Shown in pieces: positions 8,768 to 16,751 of a stretch of DNA of 37,997 bases. Under the pieces are notes generated by a model that saw only the letters and a list, made by a program, of their open reading frames with translations, was not told where the DNA came from and searched no databases. Made by a program: the position numbers and the translations under genes. This DNA comes from Planktothrix tepida PCC 9214 (lineage in GTDB: Bacteria; Cyanobacteriota; Cyanobacteriia; Cyanobacteriales; Microcoleaceae): the NCBI RefSeq assembly GCF_900009145.1, contig NZ_LN889782.1:33130-71126 (forward strand), given 5' to 3'. The first letter of the stretch is position 1; each line of letters starts with the position of its first letter.

Positions 8768-11700
8768 TTAACGAATAACCGCTAACGCCCCTGCACCTGC
8801 GGCTGCGATCGCAGAAAGACTAGCAGTAAAAAATAACCACCAGGCGGCTGCGGCTGCGGCTTTTCGGGTTTCTTCGAGTTGATGTTGGGCTTCTCGTTTG
8901 ACTTGTTCCACACGCATTTGAGCATCCATTTGTAGACGTTCAGCCCGTTGCAAAACCCGGTTACGACTCCGTTCAATTTGATCAATAATTCGATTCGCAT
9001 CCGCTTCGGAAATATCTTCGCGTGAACTGAGAATTGCGACTAACGTATTACGATCAAATTGGGAAAGACGACTCCGTAATGCCTCAAAACCCGCTTGTGG
9101 ATCATCAAATAAGGTGCGAATATCATCCCGAATTCCCTCATAATTTAATTCCGGTCGTTCTAAACTATTCAAATAGTTACGAATTCGATCTAAAATTCCA
9201 TCTATAACCGATTGAATTCGCTGTTGAATACTTCTAATTTGCTCCAACAATTGTTCCCGGACTTGGAAAATTTGATCAGCAATTCGATTGGCTTCTGCTT
9301 CTGTCATATCCTCTCGTTGAACCAGCAAAGCCACTAAGGTTTCCCGATCAAAATGAGATAACCGTTCTCGTAAACTTTCCACACCTACCCGTGGATCATG
9401 AAGGAGTAATTTTAAATCTCGTTGAATTCCCGCCGGATTTAATTCCTCTCGATCCGTTGAGCGCAAATAATTGGCTAAAGCACTTTGGAAATCCTGAACT
9501 TTATGTTGAGTTCTCCGAGCTAACCGTTGGGGAGTTTTAGCAATACCTTGTAACGTCGATAAGGTACTATCAATGGTTTGATTAATTTGTTCCTCGCTTA
9601 AATCATTACGTTGGTTTAATAACTGAACTAATGTATCTCGATCAACTTTAGAAAGCCGTCGGCGAATCGCTCGAAGTCCCAGCTTAGGATCTTCTAATAA
9701 TAAATTGAGATCTCGTTGAATGCCTTCGGGATTTAATTCTTCTTTTCCTGTATTTCGGAGATAATCAGCGATTGTATTCATCGCCTGATCATACTGCTTT
9801 TGAGCTTTTCCGATTAAGCGTTCTGGGGTATAACGAACTTGCAACCAAGTTGATTCAATTTGATCTAAAATTCGCTCAACGTCCGCTTCACTTAAATCAT
9901 TTCGAGTGGTGAGTAACTGCACTAAAGTATCTCGATCAAATTGAGAAACACGCTCCCGAATTGCTGCCATTCCGACTTTAGGATGCTCAAATAAAGTTCT
10001 CAAGTTTGTTTCAATCCCATCGGGGTTTAATTCGGCTTTTCCGGTATCCCTGAGATAAGATTTTACTTGCAACCATTGTTGAGTTACATTAGCTTTAATT
10101 TGAGCTTGACGATGTTCTGATTCTTCCAAAACAGATGCTTTTGCTCTATCTAAATTCGCCGCCACAATTAAAACATCGTCGGAGGATAAATCCCCACGTT
10201 TTGGTAGGACAAGTTCAAACCAACGTTGTGTTAAAGGAGCTAAACGTTGACTTAACTGCTCAAAACTGACATGGTTATCTTCCAACAAGGGTTTCAAATT
10301 CAAGAGAATTTTTTCAGAGGTTAATTCATTAGCAGGGGTGGTGATAATATAATGTTCCACATCTCCTAAAACTGTTAATTGCATTTCCTGCTCAATCGCT
10401 TCTTCGGTAACTCGTAAAACCTCTACACGAATTGTTTCCAATAAATTCGCTAACTCTTGAATTCTAGCTTGGGTAAAAACGCCCCGTTGCCTTAATAAAT
10501 TTACAAAATCAGCACGTTTTAATTGATGTAATTGTTCTGCTGTTAATTCAGGATCGGCATTGGGATCATAAATCACATCTCGAAAATCCTGTTCAACTTG
10601 TTCGGGTTTCATGTCCCAAAAATAAGTATTCAGGAGATAGTTTTCAACATCGGCTTTAATGGGGCTATAAGACTCCTTAGCCGTCAATTGATGAGCAATT
10701 TTCTGGGTTTGTTCACCCACTTGACCTTTGAGACGATTTAACTGATTCAGGATTTTTTCGACATCAAAATCCGAGAGATCACTGCGTCCGAGTACCAGTC
10801 CAATTAAACTATTCAGGCTCATCGTTAAGCCTTGGGACATAATAGTTGCAGGTTGATTGGGATTGTTTTGTTTTTGTTGAGCAATTAAGTCATCTATTTT
10901 TTTGTTTAAATCTGTTCCTAATAATTGCTGAGAAGTCGCCGTTTTAAGATAATTAACGAACTCTCCCATCATATCTTGACGTTGAGGCATTTTGCCAACG
11001 GTTTGACGCCAAACACTTTCTAATTGATCGGCAATTCGTTCCACATCCCGACGGGATAAATCCGTGCGACTTTTGGCTAAATCAATAAAAGTTTGACGAT
11101 TAAAATTCGGTAAAGAAGCTTGACCTCCCATTTCTTTTAAATTCGGATCATTGAGAATAGTTTCAAACTCTCGACGAATTTCGGGAAGATTTAATTGCGG
11201 GGGACGTAATTTTTCTAAATATTCTTCGACTTGTTCACGCATGGTAATCGGATCAATTCCAGCCGTCAGTTCCCGACGCACAGCACTGGCTGCGGCTTCG
11301 GCGGTGGCGACAACTTGCTTACTAGCTGCTGCTCCTGTAAAGGCTGCACTTGCCATTCCAAATAAGCTTTGAATCCCCGATGAAGTGGTTTGAAAAGCAG
11401 AACCAATCATCGAACCAACGGTACTCGAACTCATCCAAACTAAGAGGGAAAAATAGGTAGCCCAAATGACTAAACCCACAATTGCTCCCAAGGTTGGCGA
11501 CGTTAATAGACTCAGTTTAACGGCTAATAAAGACGCTACAAATAAAGCCAAGGTAACAGTAATAACCGTGGCAATTCCTAGGGTTTTTCCTACTTTTTTG
11601 AGCGTTCCTCCTAGGGAGGAAGATTTATGATCATCGGAATCAGAACTGGAAGAATTGCCTAGGTTTGAAATTCCAGCAGCCACTCCCAAGTTTGTTAATA

Positions 11701-11869
11701 AAAGTTGGATACCGAAAGCTAAGACGACCCCGGAGATTAAAGCCGTAAAAAATTGAGGGCCACTAAATACTAAAGCAGCTTCTTCAACGGTATCGACATT
11801 AGTATTATTCGTAGAAAATTGAGCAATCAATCCAGTTGTTAGATGGATTAGCTCTAAAGTTTTAACCAT
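8768..11869 (-). CDS. Large membrane protein with about eight degenerate helical repeats, function unknown
   Basis: The 1033-residue protein has three hydrophobic segments near the N-terminus (about 40-63, 97-118, 126-147) and one alanine-rich hydrophobic hairpin at the very C-terminus (about 1003-1031). The soluble middle is built from about eight units of 90-110 residues. The best-preserved core reads R-L-S-x-F-D-R-x-T-L-V-x-L-L-x-x-R-x-D-L-S-E-A-x-x-x-R-I-x-D-Q-I-E and is usually preceded by Y-L-R-x-T-x-x-x-E-L-N-P-x-G-I-x-x-D-L. The four C-terminal units are very similar to one another, while the N-terminal ones have drifted. The region is predicted helical and charged, with coiled-coil character before the last membrane segment. 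AAGGAAG precedes the start at good spacing. I do not recognise a function; a scaffold or tether anchored at both ends is inference. Confidence 0.85.
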   Translation of the reverse strand: MVKTLELIHLTTGLIAQFSTNNTNVDTVEEAALVFSGPQFFTALISGVVLAFGIQLLLTNLGVAAGISNLGNSSSSDSDDHKSSSLGGTLKKVGKTLGIATVITVTLALFVASLLAVKLSLLTSPTLGAIVGLVIWATYFSLLVWMSSSTVGSMIGSAFQTTSSGIQSLFGMASAAFTGAAASKQVVATAEAAASAVRRELTAGIDPITMREQVEEYLEKLRPPQLNLPEIRREFETILNDPNLKEMGGQASLPNFNRQTFIDLAKSRTDLSRRDVERIADQLESVWRQTVGKMPQRQDMMGEFVNYLKTATSQQLLGTDLNKKIDDLIAQQKQNNPNQPATIMSQGLTMSLNSLIGLVLGRSDLSDFDVEKILNQLNRLKGQVGEQTQKIAHQLTAKESYSPIKADVENYLLNTYFWDMKPEQVEQDFRDVIYDPNADPELTAEQLHQLKRADFVNLLRQRGVFTQARIQELANLLETIRVEVLRVTEEAIEQEMQLTVLGDVEHYIITTPANELTSEKILLNLKPLLEDNHVSFEQLSQRLAPLTQRWFELVLPKRGDLSSDDVLIVAANLDRAKASVLEESEHRQAQIKANVTQQWLQVKSYLRDTGKAELNPDGIETNLRTLFEHPKVGMAAIRERVSQFDRDTLVQLLTTRNDLSEADVERILDQIESTWLQVRYTPERLIGKAQKQYDQAMNTIADYLRNTGKEELNPEGIQRDLNLLLEDPKLGLRAIRRRLSKVDRDTLVQLLNQRNDLSEEQINQTIDSTLSTLQGIAKTPQRLARRTQHKVQDFQSALANYLRSTDREELNPAGIQRDLKLLLHDPRVGVESLRERLSHFDRETLVALLVQREDMTEAEANRIADQIFQVREQLLEQIRSIQQRIQSVIDGILDRIRNYLNSLERPELNYEGIRDDIRTLFDDPQAGFEALRSRLSQFDRNTLVAILSSREDISEADANRIIDQIERSRNRVLQRAERLQMDAQMRVEQVKREAQHQLEETRKAAAAAAWWLFFTASLSAIAAAGAGALAVIR

Positions 11870-12421
11870 AATGGCTTCCTTGTTGATTCATGATTTTTAT
11901 TAAACAAAATATTAGGCTGAAAGTTGTTTTAGCAACCCCTCCCATTAAGCTCTTCAGCTACAATCTTGAGTGTGTAGGAAAAACAGTTGATAAATCATCT
12001 ACCCCAAGGATGAAACAAAATAAATTCGTAAGTTTAATAAAAAAAAATGAAATATCATCTACCTAGGGAAAGACTTAAAATTAAGAAATAAAGTTTATAA
12101 TAAAATTCTACTCAAGTTTTCATCTCAATCTCATTGTTTAGATTTAAGATAGGAATTATGATCTTACAGGTGACAGGTGTAAGGACGAGACTTATCCGTT
12201 GGGATTAACAATCGTGTGAGCAAAAGTAGGGGTGAGATTTCCTCACCCTGAACAGGACTAATCAACATCCCCCTAAAATTGCTATAGCAATCCGCGCCTT
12301 CGAGACGGAGGTTGTAATCATTTATAACTGACATGAAACAGCCAGAAGTATTATCTTTGTTCCCTGTTCCCTGTTCCCTTTTGAACCAAGATTTTGGATA
12401 CAACTTAAATAGGATTGCTAT
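11870..12421. other. 552-bp intergenic region with repeats, no supported gene
   Basis: This AT-rich stretch between divergent genes holds two exact copies of ATCATCTACC (11994-12003 and 12054-12063, 60 bp apart), a GGGTGAG/CTCACCC hairpin (12230-12248), a run of TTCCCTG heptamers (about 12358-12379) and an inverted-repeat element from 12283. A minus-strand frame of 79 codons at 12164-12403 runs through the heptamers, has no ribosome-binding site and is unlikely to be a gene. The promoter of the large repeat protein must lie here but I cannot place it. Confidence 0.6.
12230..12248. terminator. Short hairpin GGGTGAG/CTCACCC without a T-run
   Basis: A 7-bp perfect stem with a five-base loop lies in the intergenic region. 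Neither strand has a clear run of T after it, so it may be a structural remnant of a mobile element instead of a terminator. Confidence 0.25.
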
Positions 12422-12422
12422 A
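12283..12422 (+). mobile_element. MITE-like element: 11-bp inverted repeats ending at a start codon
   Basis: TATAGCAATCC (12283-12293) and its exact complement GGATTGCTATA (12412-12422) bound a 140-bp segment. The left end also lies in a 14-bp palindrome (12278-12291, ATTGCTATAGCAAT). The right copy supplies AGGA as a ribosome-binding site and the A of the ATG at 12422. No transposase is encoded. The inside holds TTCCCTG heptamers. Non-autonomous element status is inferred. Confidence 0.5.
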
Positions 12423-13741
12423 TGAATCGTTCCTTACAACACGCTCAAAAATTAAAAGAAGAAATCGTTGATTTTGTCTACGATGCAGAAGGAGAATTAG
12501 CGATCGCTTTAGAAACTTATGCGGCTCAACACTCCGGTCGAGAACGTCATGATATTAAAGCTCAAAATTTAATGATTGATACCTTTGTTTTGCAGGGGAA
12601 AGTGGGTCAACAAACCCCTTTAGAAATTTTTTTAGCCGAACATCCTCAATTAACTCCCGAAGAACGAGTCTTATTAAGCGGTTGGTCTAAGAGTTTTCTC
12701 GGCTTATTTGAAGTCTTAGATTGTGTCGGAGAACAATTTAAGTTAATGAACTGGTTAACAGCTAAATGTTATCCAGTGGTTTGGGATCAAGTATCTGGTG
12801 ATCCTGAACTCAGCCGTTTAAAACCGGGTGAAATTATTTTAGCTCGAATTGCGCCTTTAAATGAAAATCAGTGGATATTTTTAGGGTCGGGAATTTTAAA
12901 AGGAAAATTGGGTAAACCTAAATTAGCCGTTGTGATTGGTGAGTTTAAGAAAAATTACAAAGAATTTTTATATAGTGATGCACCGGAACTCTTAGAAGAG
13001 TCTTGGGAGTCAGTGGCTGAATATCATCATGAATTTATTAATTTTTTTGGTCAAGATAGCATTAGTTTATCCGGCTATCAACTGAATAAAAAACTGAACG
13101 AACTTTATGAACAATTTAATCAAAAACGGTTAGCAGCAGCCGGAATTGATCAATCGAAATCGTTACGCGAATTAGCAGAAGAAGCAGGAAATGATGCTGA
13201 AGACCTAAAAACAGCCGCCCTAGAATCGGGTGCAACTGAGCAAGAAATTGCTAAAGTTTTGGAGTCTAAAACCTTAATGGTTATGCCTAAAGTTGAGTTA
13301 CCCGATGAGATTAAAAAAGCGGAAGAAGTAACCGTATTTTCCCATCCTCGCTGGGGACAACTATTTTTACCGAACTATACTGCTTTTATCGAGCTTTTAA
13401 AAGTTCCTACACCTGAAAATACTCCTCAGTTAGAAACTAAAGTGCGAAAATATTTGAAAGAACCTCAATTTAACTATTATGTTTGGCAACAGTTAAAACA
13501 GGAAGCTTCTCTAGGCCTAGAACAAATCTTAAAACAGATTTTAGACCAGCCGGATTTTTCCTTAGAACAAGATTTAGATAAAATTTTATTACAATATGAT
13601 AAACGTTCTGAACCTGATTTACCGGAAATTGCCAGTGTTCCTCGCCATTTAGATGATTTATTTAAGGAAGCTTTAACTCAAATTCAGAAATCTAAATCAA
13701 AAAGTAAAACGGCTACTAAAAAAAGCAAAGGGTTTCAATAA
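12422..13741 (+). CDS. Conserved-looking cyanobacterial protein of unknown function
   Basis: The 439-residue protein is soluble, acidic to mixed in charge and predicted mostly helical, with no signal peptide or membrane segment. I recognise no catalytic motif. Visible features are a compact N-terminal region (about 1-200) with several conserved-looking Trp residues, a helical, Glu/Ala-rich middle (about 230-290), and a strongly basic, Lys/Ser-rich tail in the last 18 residues that could contact nucleic acid or membranes. The start is the ATG at 12422, with AGGA seven bases upstream; both belong to the right end of an inverted repeat. It is divergent from the large repeat protein gene and convergent with the next small membrane protein gene. 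Function is unassigned. Confidence 0.75.
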   Translation: MNRSLQHAQKLKEEIVDFVYDAEGELAIALETYAAQHSGRERHDIKAQNLMIDTFVLQGKVGQQTPLEIFLAEHPQLTPEERVLLSGWSKSFLGLFEVLDCVGEQFKLMNWLTAKCYPVVWDQVSGDPELSRLKPGEIILARIAPLNENQWIFLGSGILKGKLGKPKLAVVIGEFKKNYKEFLYSDAPELLEESWESVAEYHHEFINFFGQDSISLSGYQLNKKLNELYEQFNQKRLAAAGIDQSKSLRELAEEAGNDAEDLKTAALESGATEQEIAKVLESKTLMVMPKVELPDEIKKAEEVTVFSHPRWGQLFLPNYTAFIELLKVPTPENTPQLETKVRKYLKEPQFNYYVWQQLKQEASLGLEQILKQILDQPDFSLEQDLDKILLQYDKRSEPDLPEIASVPRHLDDLFKEALTQIQKSKSKSKTATKKSKGFQ

Positions 13742-13791
13742 ATCGGTCAAGTATTTTTATTTCTCTTCCCTATTCCTTGTTCCCTCCTCTC

Positions 13792-13819
13792 AAAAAAATA
13801 GAGTAGGGTTATCCTACTC
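13792..13819 (-). terminator. Rho-independent terminator for the small membrane protein gene
   Basis: Read on the minus strand, GAGTAGG and CCTACTC form a 7-bp stem with a five-base loop (13801-13819), followed by TATTTTTTT. It is downstream of the gene ending at 13891, and lies between convergent genes. Confidence 0.75.
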
Positions 13820-13890
13820 CTTTGATCTTTGATGCTGTTAACTGTGAAAAGACTAATGGAACTCCAACGCTTGAAGTTTACAGGCTTCAT

Positions 13891-14169
13891 TTAAGCAACT
13901 GTTCTCCGAGTAATTAATCCCCACAGGAAAATTAAGATGATAGCACCTAATACAGCAAAGAAAATACTAGGAATGGTTAAAGCTCCGGCTGAAGCAGCAG
14001 CAGCCCCCCCACTTCCAAAGAAGACTTGACCTAAATAACCACCGAGTAAAGCTCCTAAAATTCCTAAACCAATGGTGGCAAAAATACCGCCGCCTTGATG
14101 TCCAGGATAAATAGCTTTAGCAATAGCACCTGCAATTAATCCTAAAAGTATCCAAGCTAAAATACCCAT
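13891..14169 (-). CDS. GlsB/YeaQ/YmgE-family stress-response membrane protein
   Basis: The 92-residue protein is almost wholly hydrophobic, with three membrane segments separated by glycine-rich turns. The first has G-x-I-x-G-x-x-A and is followed by a Y-P-G-x-x-G-G-G-I loop; the central segment contains I-G-L-x-G-A-x-x-G-G-Y-L-G, the typical family signature. The last segment ends in a basic R-R-T tail. The frame is open to 14217, but a strong GGGAGGA sequence six bases before the ATG at 14169 and the family N-terminus fix the start there. The family sits in the inner membrane and is linked to general stress; biochemical role is unknown. The Gly/Ala stretch between segments two and three is somewhat longer than usual. 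Confidence 0.85.
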   Translation of the reverse strand: MGILAWILLGLIAGAIAKAIYPGHQGGGIFATIGLGILGALLGGYLGQVFFGSGGAAAASAGALTIPSIFFAVLGAIILIFLWGLITRRTVA

Positions 14170-14361
14170 GATTTTTCCTCCCGTAAGTCCTTTTTTATTA
14201 AGGCTTTGATTTAACACTTTAATCTTAACAATTGCCTGTTAAACAACTCATCTAGCCAAAGGAATAACTTACATCTTGCTTCAGAGAGAAGCTAAACTCT
14301 AGCCATGATTCCTTCCGTTGAGTAAACTAGAGATTAATCAAGTTAATTCAAGGGTAAAGCG

Positions 14362-15447
14362 ATGTCAGAAGGTTTTTTACTCAGTCGTCTTCTTGTCCGT
14401 TTTGATGCTCCCGATGATGTATTATTAACGAATTTATCAGCCGTTGCCTTAACACCCGATGGAAGTTTATGGTTAGGAGCCGATGAAGGAACAGGTCTTG
14501 AGCGACTTTCTCCCATTGAATCTCATGTTTATGGTCATCATCAACATTTTGAATTAAGCAATTTTATTCCTTTAAATAATCCAGAAGAAGAAATTGATAT
14601 TGAAGGCTTAGATTATTTTGATTCCTATCTTTGGTTGGTGGGTTCCCATAGTCTGAAACGCAAAAAGCCCAAGGGAAAAGATGTAAATTCAGATATCAAA
14701 CGTTTAACCGAAATCAAAGCGGAAAAAAATCGTTATCTTTTAGCTCGAATTCCGGTTAAAAATGGACAATTATTGCCATCGTTTTCAACTGCTGAACCGA
14801 ACAATCAAGAGTTCAGAGCCGCTGTGCTTGAAACTTCTCCAGACGGAAATCAACTGATCGAAGCTTTAAAAACAGATGAACATTTAGGTCTATTTATATC
14901 AACCCCTCTCCCGTCTAAAGAAAATGGGTTAGATATTGAAGGATTGGCTGTTTATGAAAATAAAATTTTCCTAGGTTTACGAGGGCCTGTTTTAAGAGGA
15001 TTTGCCATTATTTTAGAATTAGAAGTTGAAGAGAAAGAACCCGGAGTTTTAATCCTCAAGAACATTGGGGAAAATGGCAAACCCTATCGTAAGCACTTTT
15101 TAGAATTAAAAGGGTTAGGAATTCGAGAGTTATGTGTACAGGGTGAAGATTTAATTATTTTAGCAGGGCCAACGATGGATTTAGATGGAATTATGAAAGT
15201 CTATCGCTGGAAAAATGCTTTAGCTCAATCCAGTAATACGATCTCTTATTTTAATTCCGAAGCGTTAGAGTTTTTATTTGATCTGCCATTTTGTCTTGAT
15301 AGTGATCACGCCGAAGGTTTAGAACTGTTTAATAGTTTAGGACAGCCCGGTTTATTAGTAGTTTATGATTCCCCCAATTCTAAGCGAATTGTATCGGAAC
15401 GGGAAATCTTGACAGATATTTTCCGATTGTCTAATTTTTCTAAATAG
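14362..15447 (+). CDS. DUF3616 domain protein
   Basis: The 361-residue protein starts at an ATG and has no signal peptide. It shows repeated beta-propeller-like segments: an L-S-A-V-A-L-T-P-D-G-x-L-W-L-G-x-D-E blade at about 24-42, then two D-I-E-G-L motifs (about 77 and 194) and an A-E-G-L motif near the C-terminus, a pattern known from DUF3616 proteins and SdiA-like/phytase-like propellers. The function of the family is not established. It lies alone between divergent and convergent neighbours, and is followed by a strong bidirectional terminator, so it is probably a single-gene transcript. Confidence 0.8.
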   Translation: MSEGFLLSRLLVRFDAPDDVLLTNLSAVALTPDGSLWLGADEGTGLERLSPIESHVYGHHQHFELSNFIPLNNPEEEIDIEGLDYFDSYLWLVGSHSLKRKKPKGKDVNSDIKRLTEIKAEKNRYLLARIPVKNGQLLPSFSTAEPNNQEFRAAVLETSPDGNQLIEALKTDEHLGLFISTPLPSKENGLDIEGLAVYENKIFLGLRGPVLRGFAIILELEVEEKEPGVLILKNIGENGKPYRKHFLELKGLGIRELCVQGEDLIILAGPTMDLDGIMKVYRWKNALAQSSNTISYFNSEALEFLFDLPFCLDSDHAEGLELFNSLGQPGLLVVYDSPNSKRIVSEREILTDIFRLSNFSK

Positions 15448-15461
15448 GGAATAAAATACAA

Positions 15462-15497
15462 AAAAACCCAGTTTACAGGATTTAAAACTGGGTTTTT
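15462..15497. terminator. Bidirectional rho-independent terminator
   Basis: AAAAACCCAGTTT (15462-15474) and AAACTGGGTTTTT (15485-15497) form a 13-bp perfect stem with a ten-base loop and U-rich ends in both directions. It sits between the convergent DUF3616 and fasciclin genes. Confidence 0.9.
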
Positions 15498-15534
15498 ATT
15501 TTACGGAACAATAGGCTTTAAGGAGTGATTAACC

Positions 15535-16614
15535 CTAATTCATTTGGCTAGGAAAACCGGGTTGTGAATCTGTAGGAGAATGGGGTTCAATTAAACCGGG
15601 TCTTGAGTTATCGTCAGAGTTTTGTTGGTTCATCTGATTGGAAGAGGGATTAGAATTCATCGGACTGTTGGTAGAATCATTCCGTTGATTCGTAGAGGGA
15701 TTAGAATTCATCGGACGGTTGATGGAATTATTGCGCCAAGGTTGTTGTTGGGGATTAACTCGTTCAGATTGAGAATCAACATCTCGCAAATCTGAGGGAG
15801 AGTCTACATCAAATATTTCTTGATTGGTGCTATTGCGATCATTGGTATTCATCCGATCATTAGTATTCATCCGATCATTGGTATTCATCCGATCCATTGA
15901 AGAGTTATTGCGTTGTTGAGGAGTAACTCGTTCAGATTGAGAATCAACATCTCGCGCATCGGAAGGAGAATCTAAGTCTTGGGTATTCGAGGGTTGGCTA
16001 TTATCAAATTGACTGATTTGTTGGGGGTTTTGAGAATTTTGACTTAAACTATTTTGAAGATTCGTTGGCATTAAAACCCGATTAATCCCATGAATTATAC
16101 CATTGGTCGCTTCCATATCCGGTTGAACAACGCTGGCATTATTAACAATAACCCGATCCGGTGCTACACGAACTGCAAGTCCACCTGCGAGACTATCAAT
16201 GCCTCCATCAGCCATTTGATTAGAAGGAACTTCACCTTCAATGACATGATAAGATAAAACCTGTTTTAATACTTCTTTATTTTCAGGCTGCATTAACATT
16301 TCTAAGGTTCCAGCCGGTAGTGATGCAAAGGCTTCATCTGTTGGAGCAAAGACAGTATAGGAACCGTCACCTGTCAATATATTTTCTAGTCCGGCTGCTC
16401 TAACAGCTTGAATAAAAGTATTATATTGACCGTTAGAATTAGCAACAGAAAGAATATTCTGGGATGACCCCATATTCTGCTGCATTTGGGGACTATTCTG
16501 TGTTCCTGAGTCAGGAGATTGCATCTGCGCTCTAGCGGGAACCTGGGCTAAAAAGCCTAAGCTGGCAATACCTAAAACAGCAATACTGTGGGTATAAAAA
16601 CGATTGAATGCCAT
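15535..16614 (-). CDS. Secreted fasciclin (FAS1) domain protein with low-complexity tail
   Basis: From the ATG at 16614 the protein has 359 residues. It begins with a signal peptide (about 1-29, hydrophobic core and A-R-A-Q cleavage site). One FAS1 domain follows (about 50-187), with the H1 box F-A-P-T-D-E-A-F and the H2-like N-G-I-I-H-G-I-N-R-V-L. The remaining half is Asn/Ser/Gln/Asp-rich: two copies of a D-S-P-S-D-x-R-D-V-D-S-Q-S-E-R-V unit, three tandem MNTNDR units and repeated M-N-S-N-P. The frame extends six codons upstream to a TTG, but GGCGGAG lies nine bases before the ATG. FAS1 proteins act in adhesion at the cell surface; that is family knowledge. The tail may be length-variable between strains. 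Confidence 0.88.
   Translation of the reverse strand: MAFNRFYTHSIAVLGIASLGFLAQVPARAQMQSPDSGTQNSPQMQQNMGSSQNILSVANSNGQYNTFIQAVRAAGLENILTGDGSYTVFAPTDEAFASLPAGTLEMLMQPENKEVLKQVLSYHVIEGEVPSNQMADGGIDSLAGGLAVRVAPDRVIVNNASVVQPDMEATNGIIHGINRVLMPTNLQNSLSQNSQNPQQISQFDNSQPSNTQDLDSPSDARDVDSQSERVTPQQRNNSSMDRMNTNDRMNTNDRMNTNDRNSTNQEIFDVDSPSDLRDVDSQSERVNPQQQPWRNNSINRPMNSNPSTNQRNDSTNSPMNSNPSSNQMNQQNSDDNSRPGLIEPHSPTDSQPGFPSQMN
15841..15894 (-). repeat. Three tandem 18-bp units encoding MNTNDR
   Basis: Three head-to-tail 18-bp copies with a single base difference in the middle unit lie inside the disordered tail of the fasciclin gene. Copy number change would stay in frame. Confidence 0.9.
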
Positions 16615-16751
16615 GATTTTAAACTCCGCCAAAATTTGTTTCTTTCCTTACTGTATAAAGGGGAGTTTAATTCGCCATCCAGCCGAGGACATATCACTCT
16701 TGAAATAGGCTTTTTGATGTGGAATTTAGAGTTTTTTGAGGAATAATATTC

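Noticed and set aside
12164-12403. 79-codon minus-strand frame in the intergenic region
   Set aside because: It crosses heptamer repeats and an inverted repeat and lacks a ribosome-binding site.
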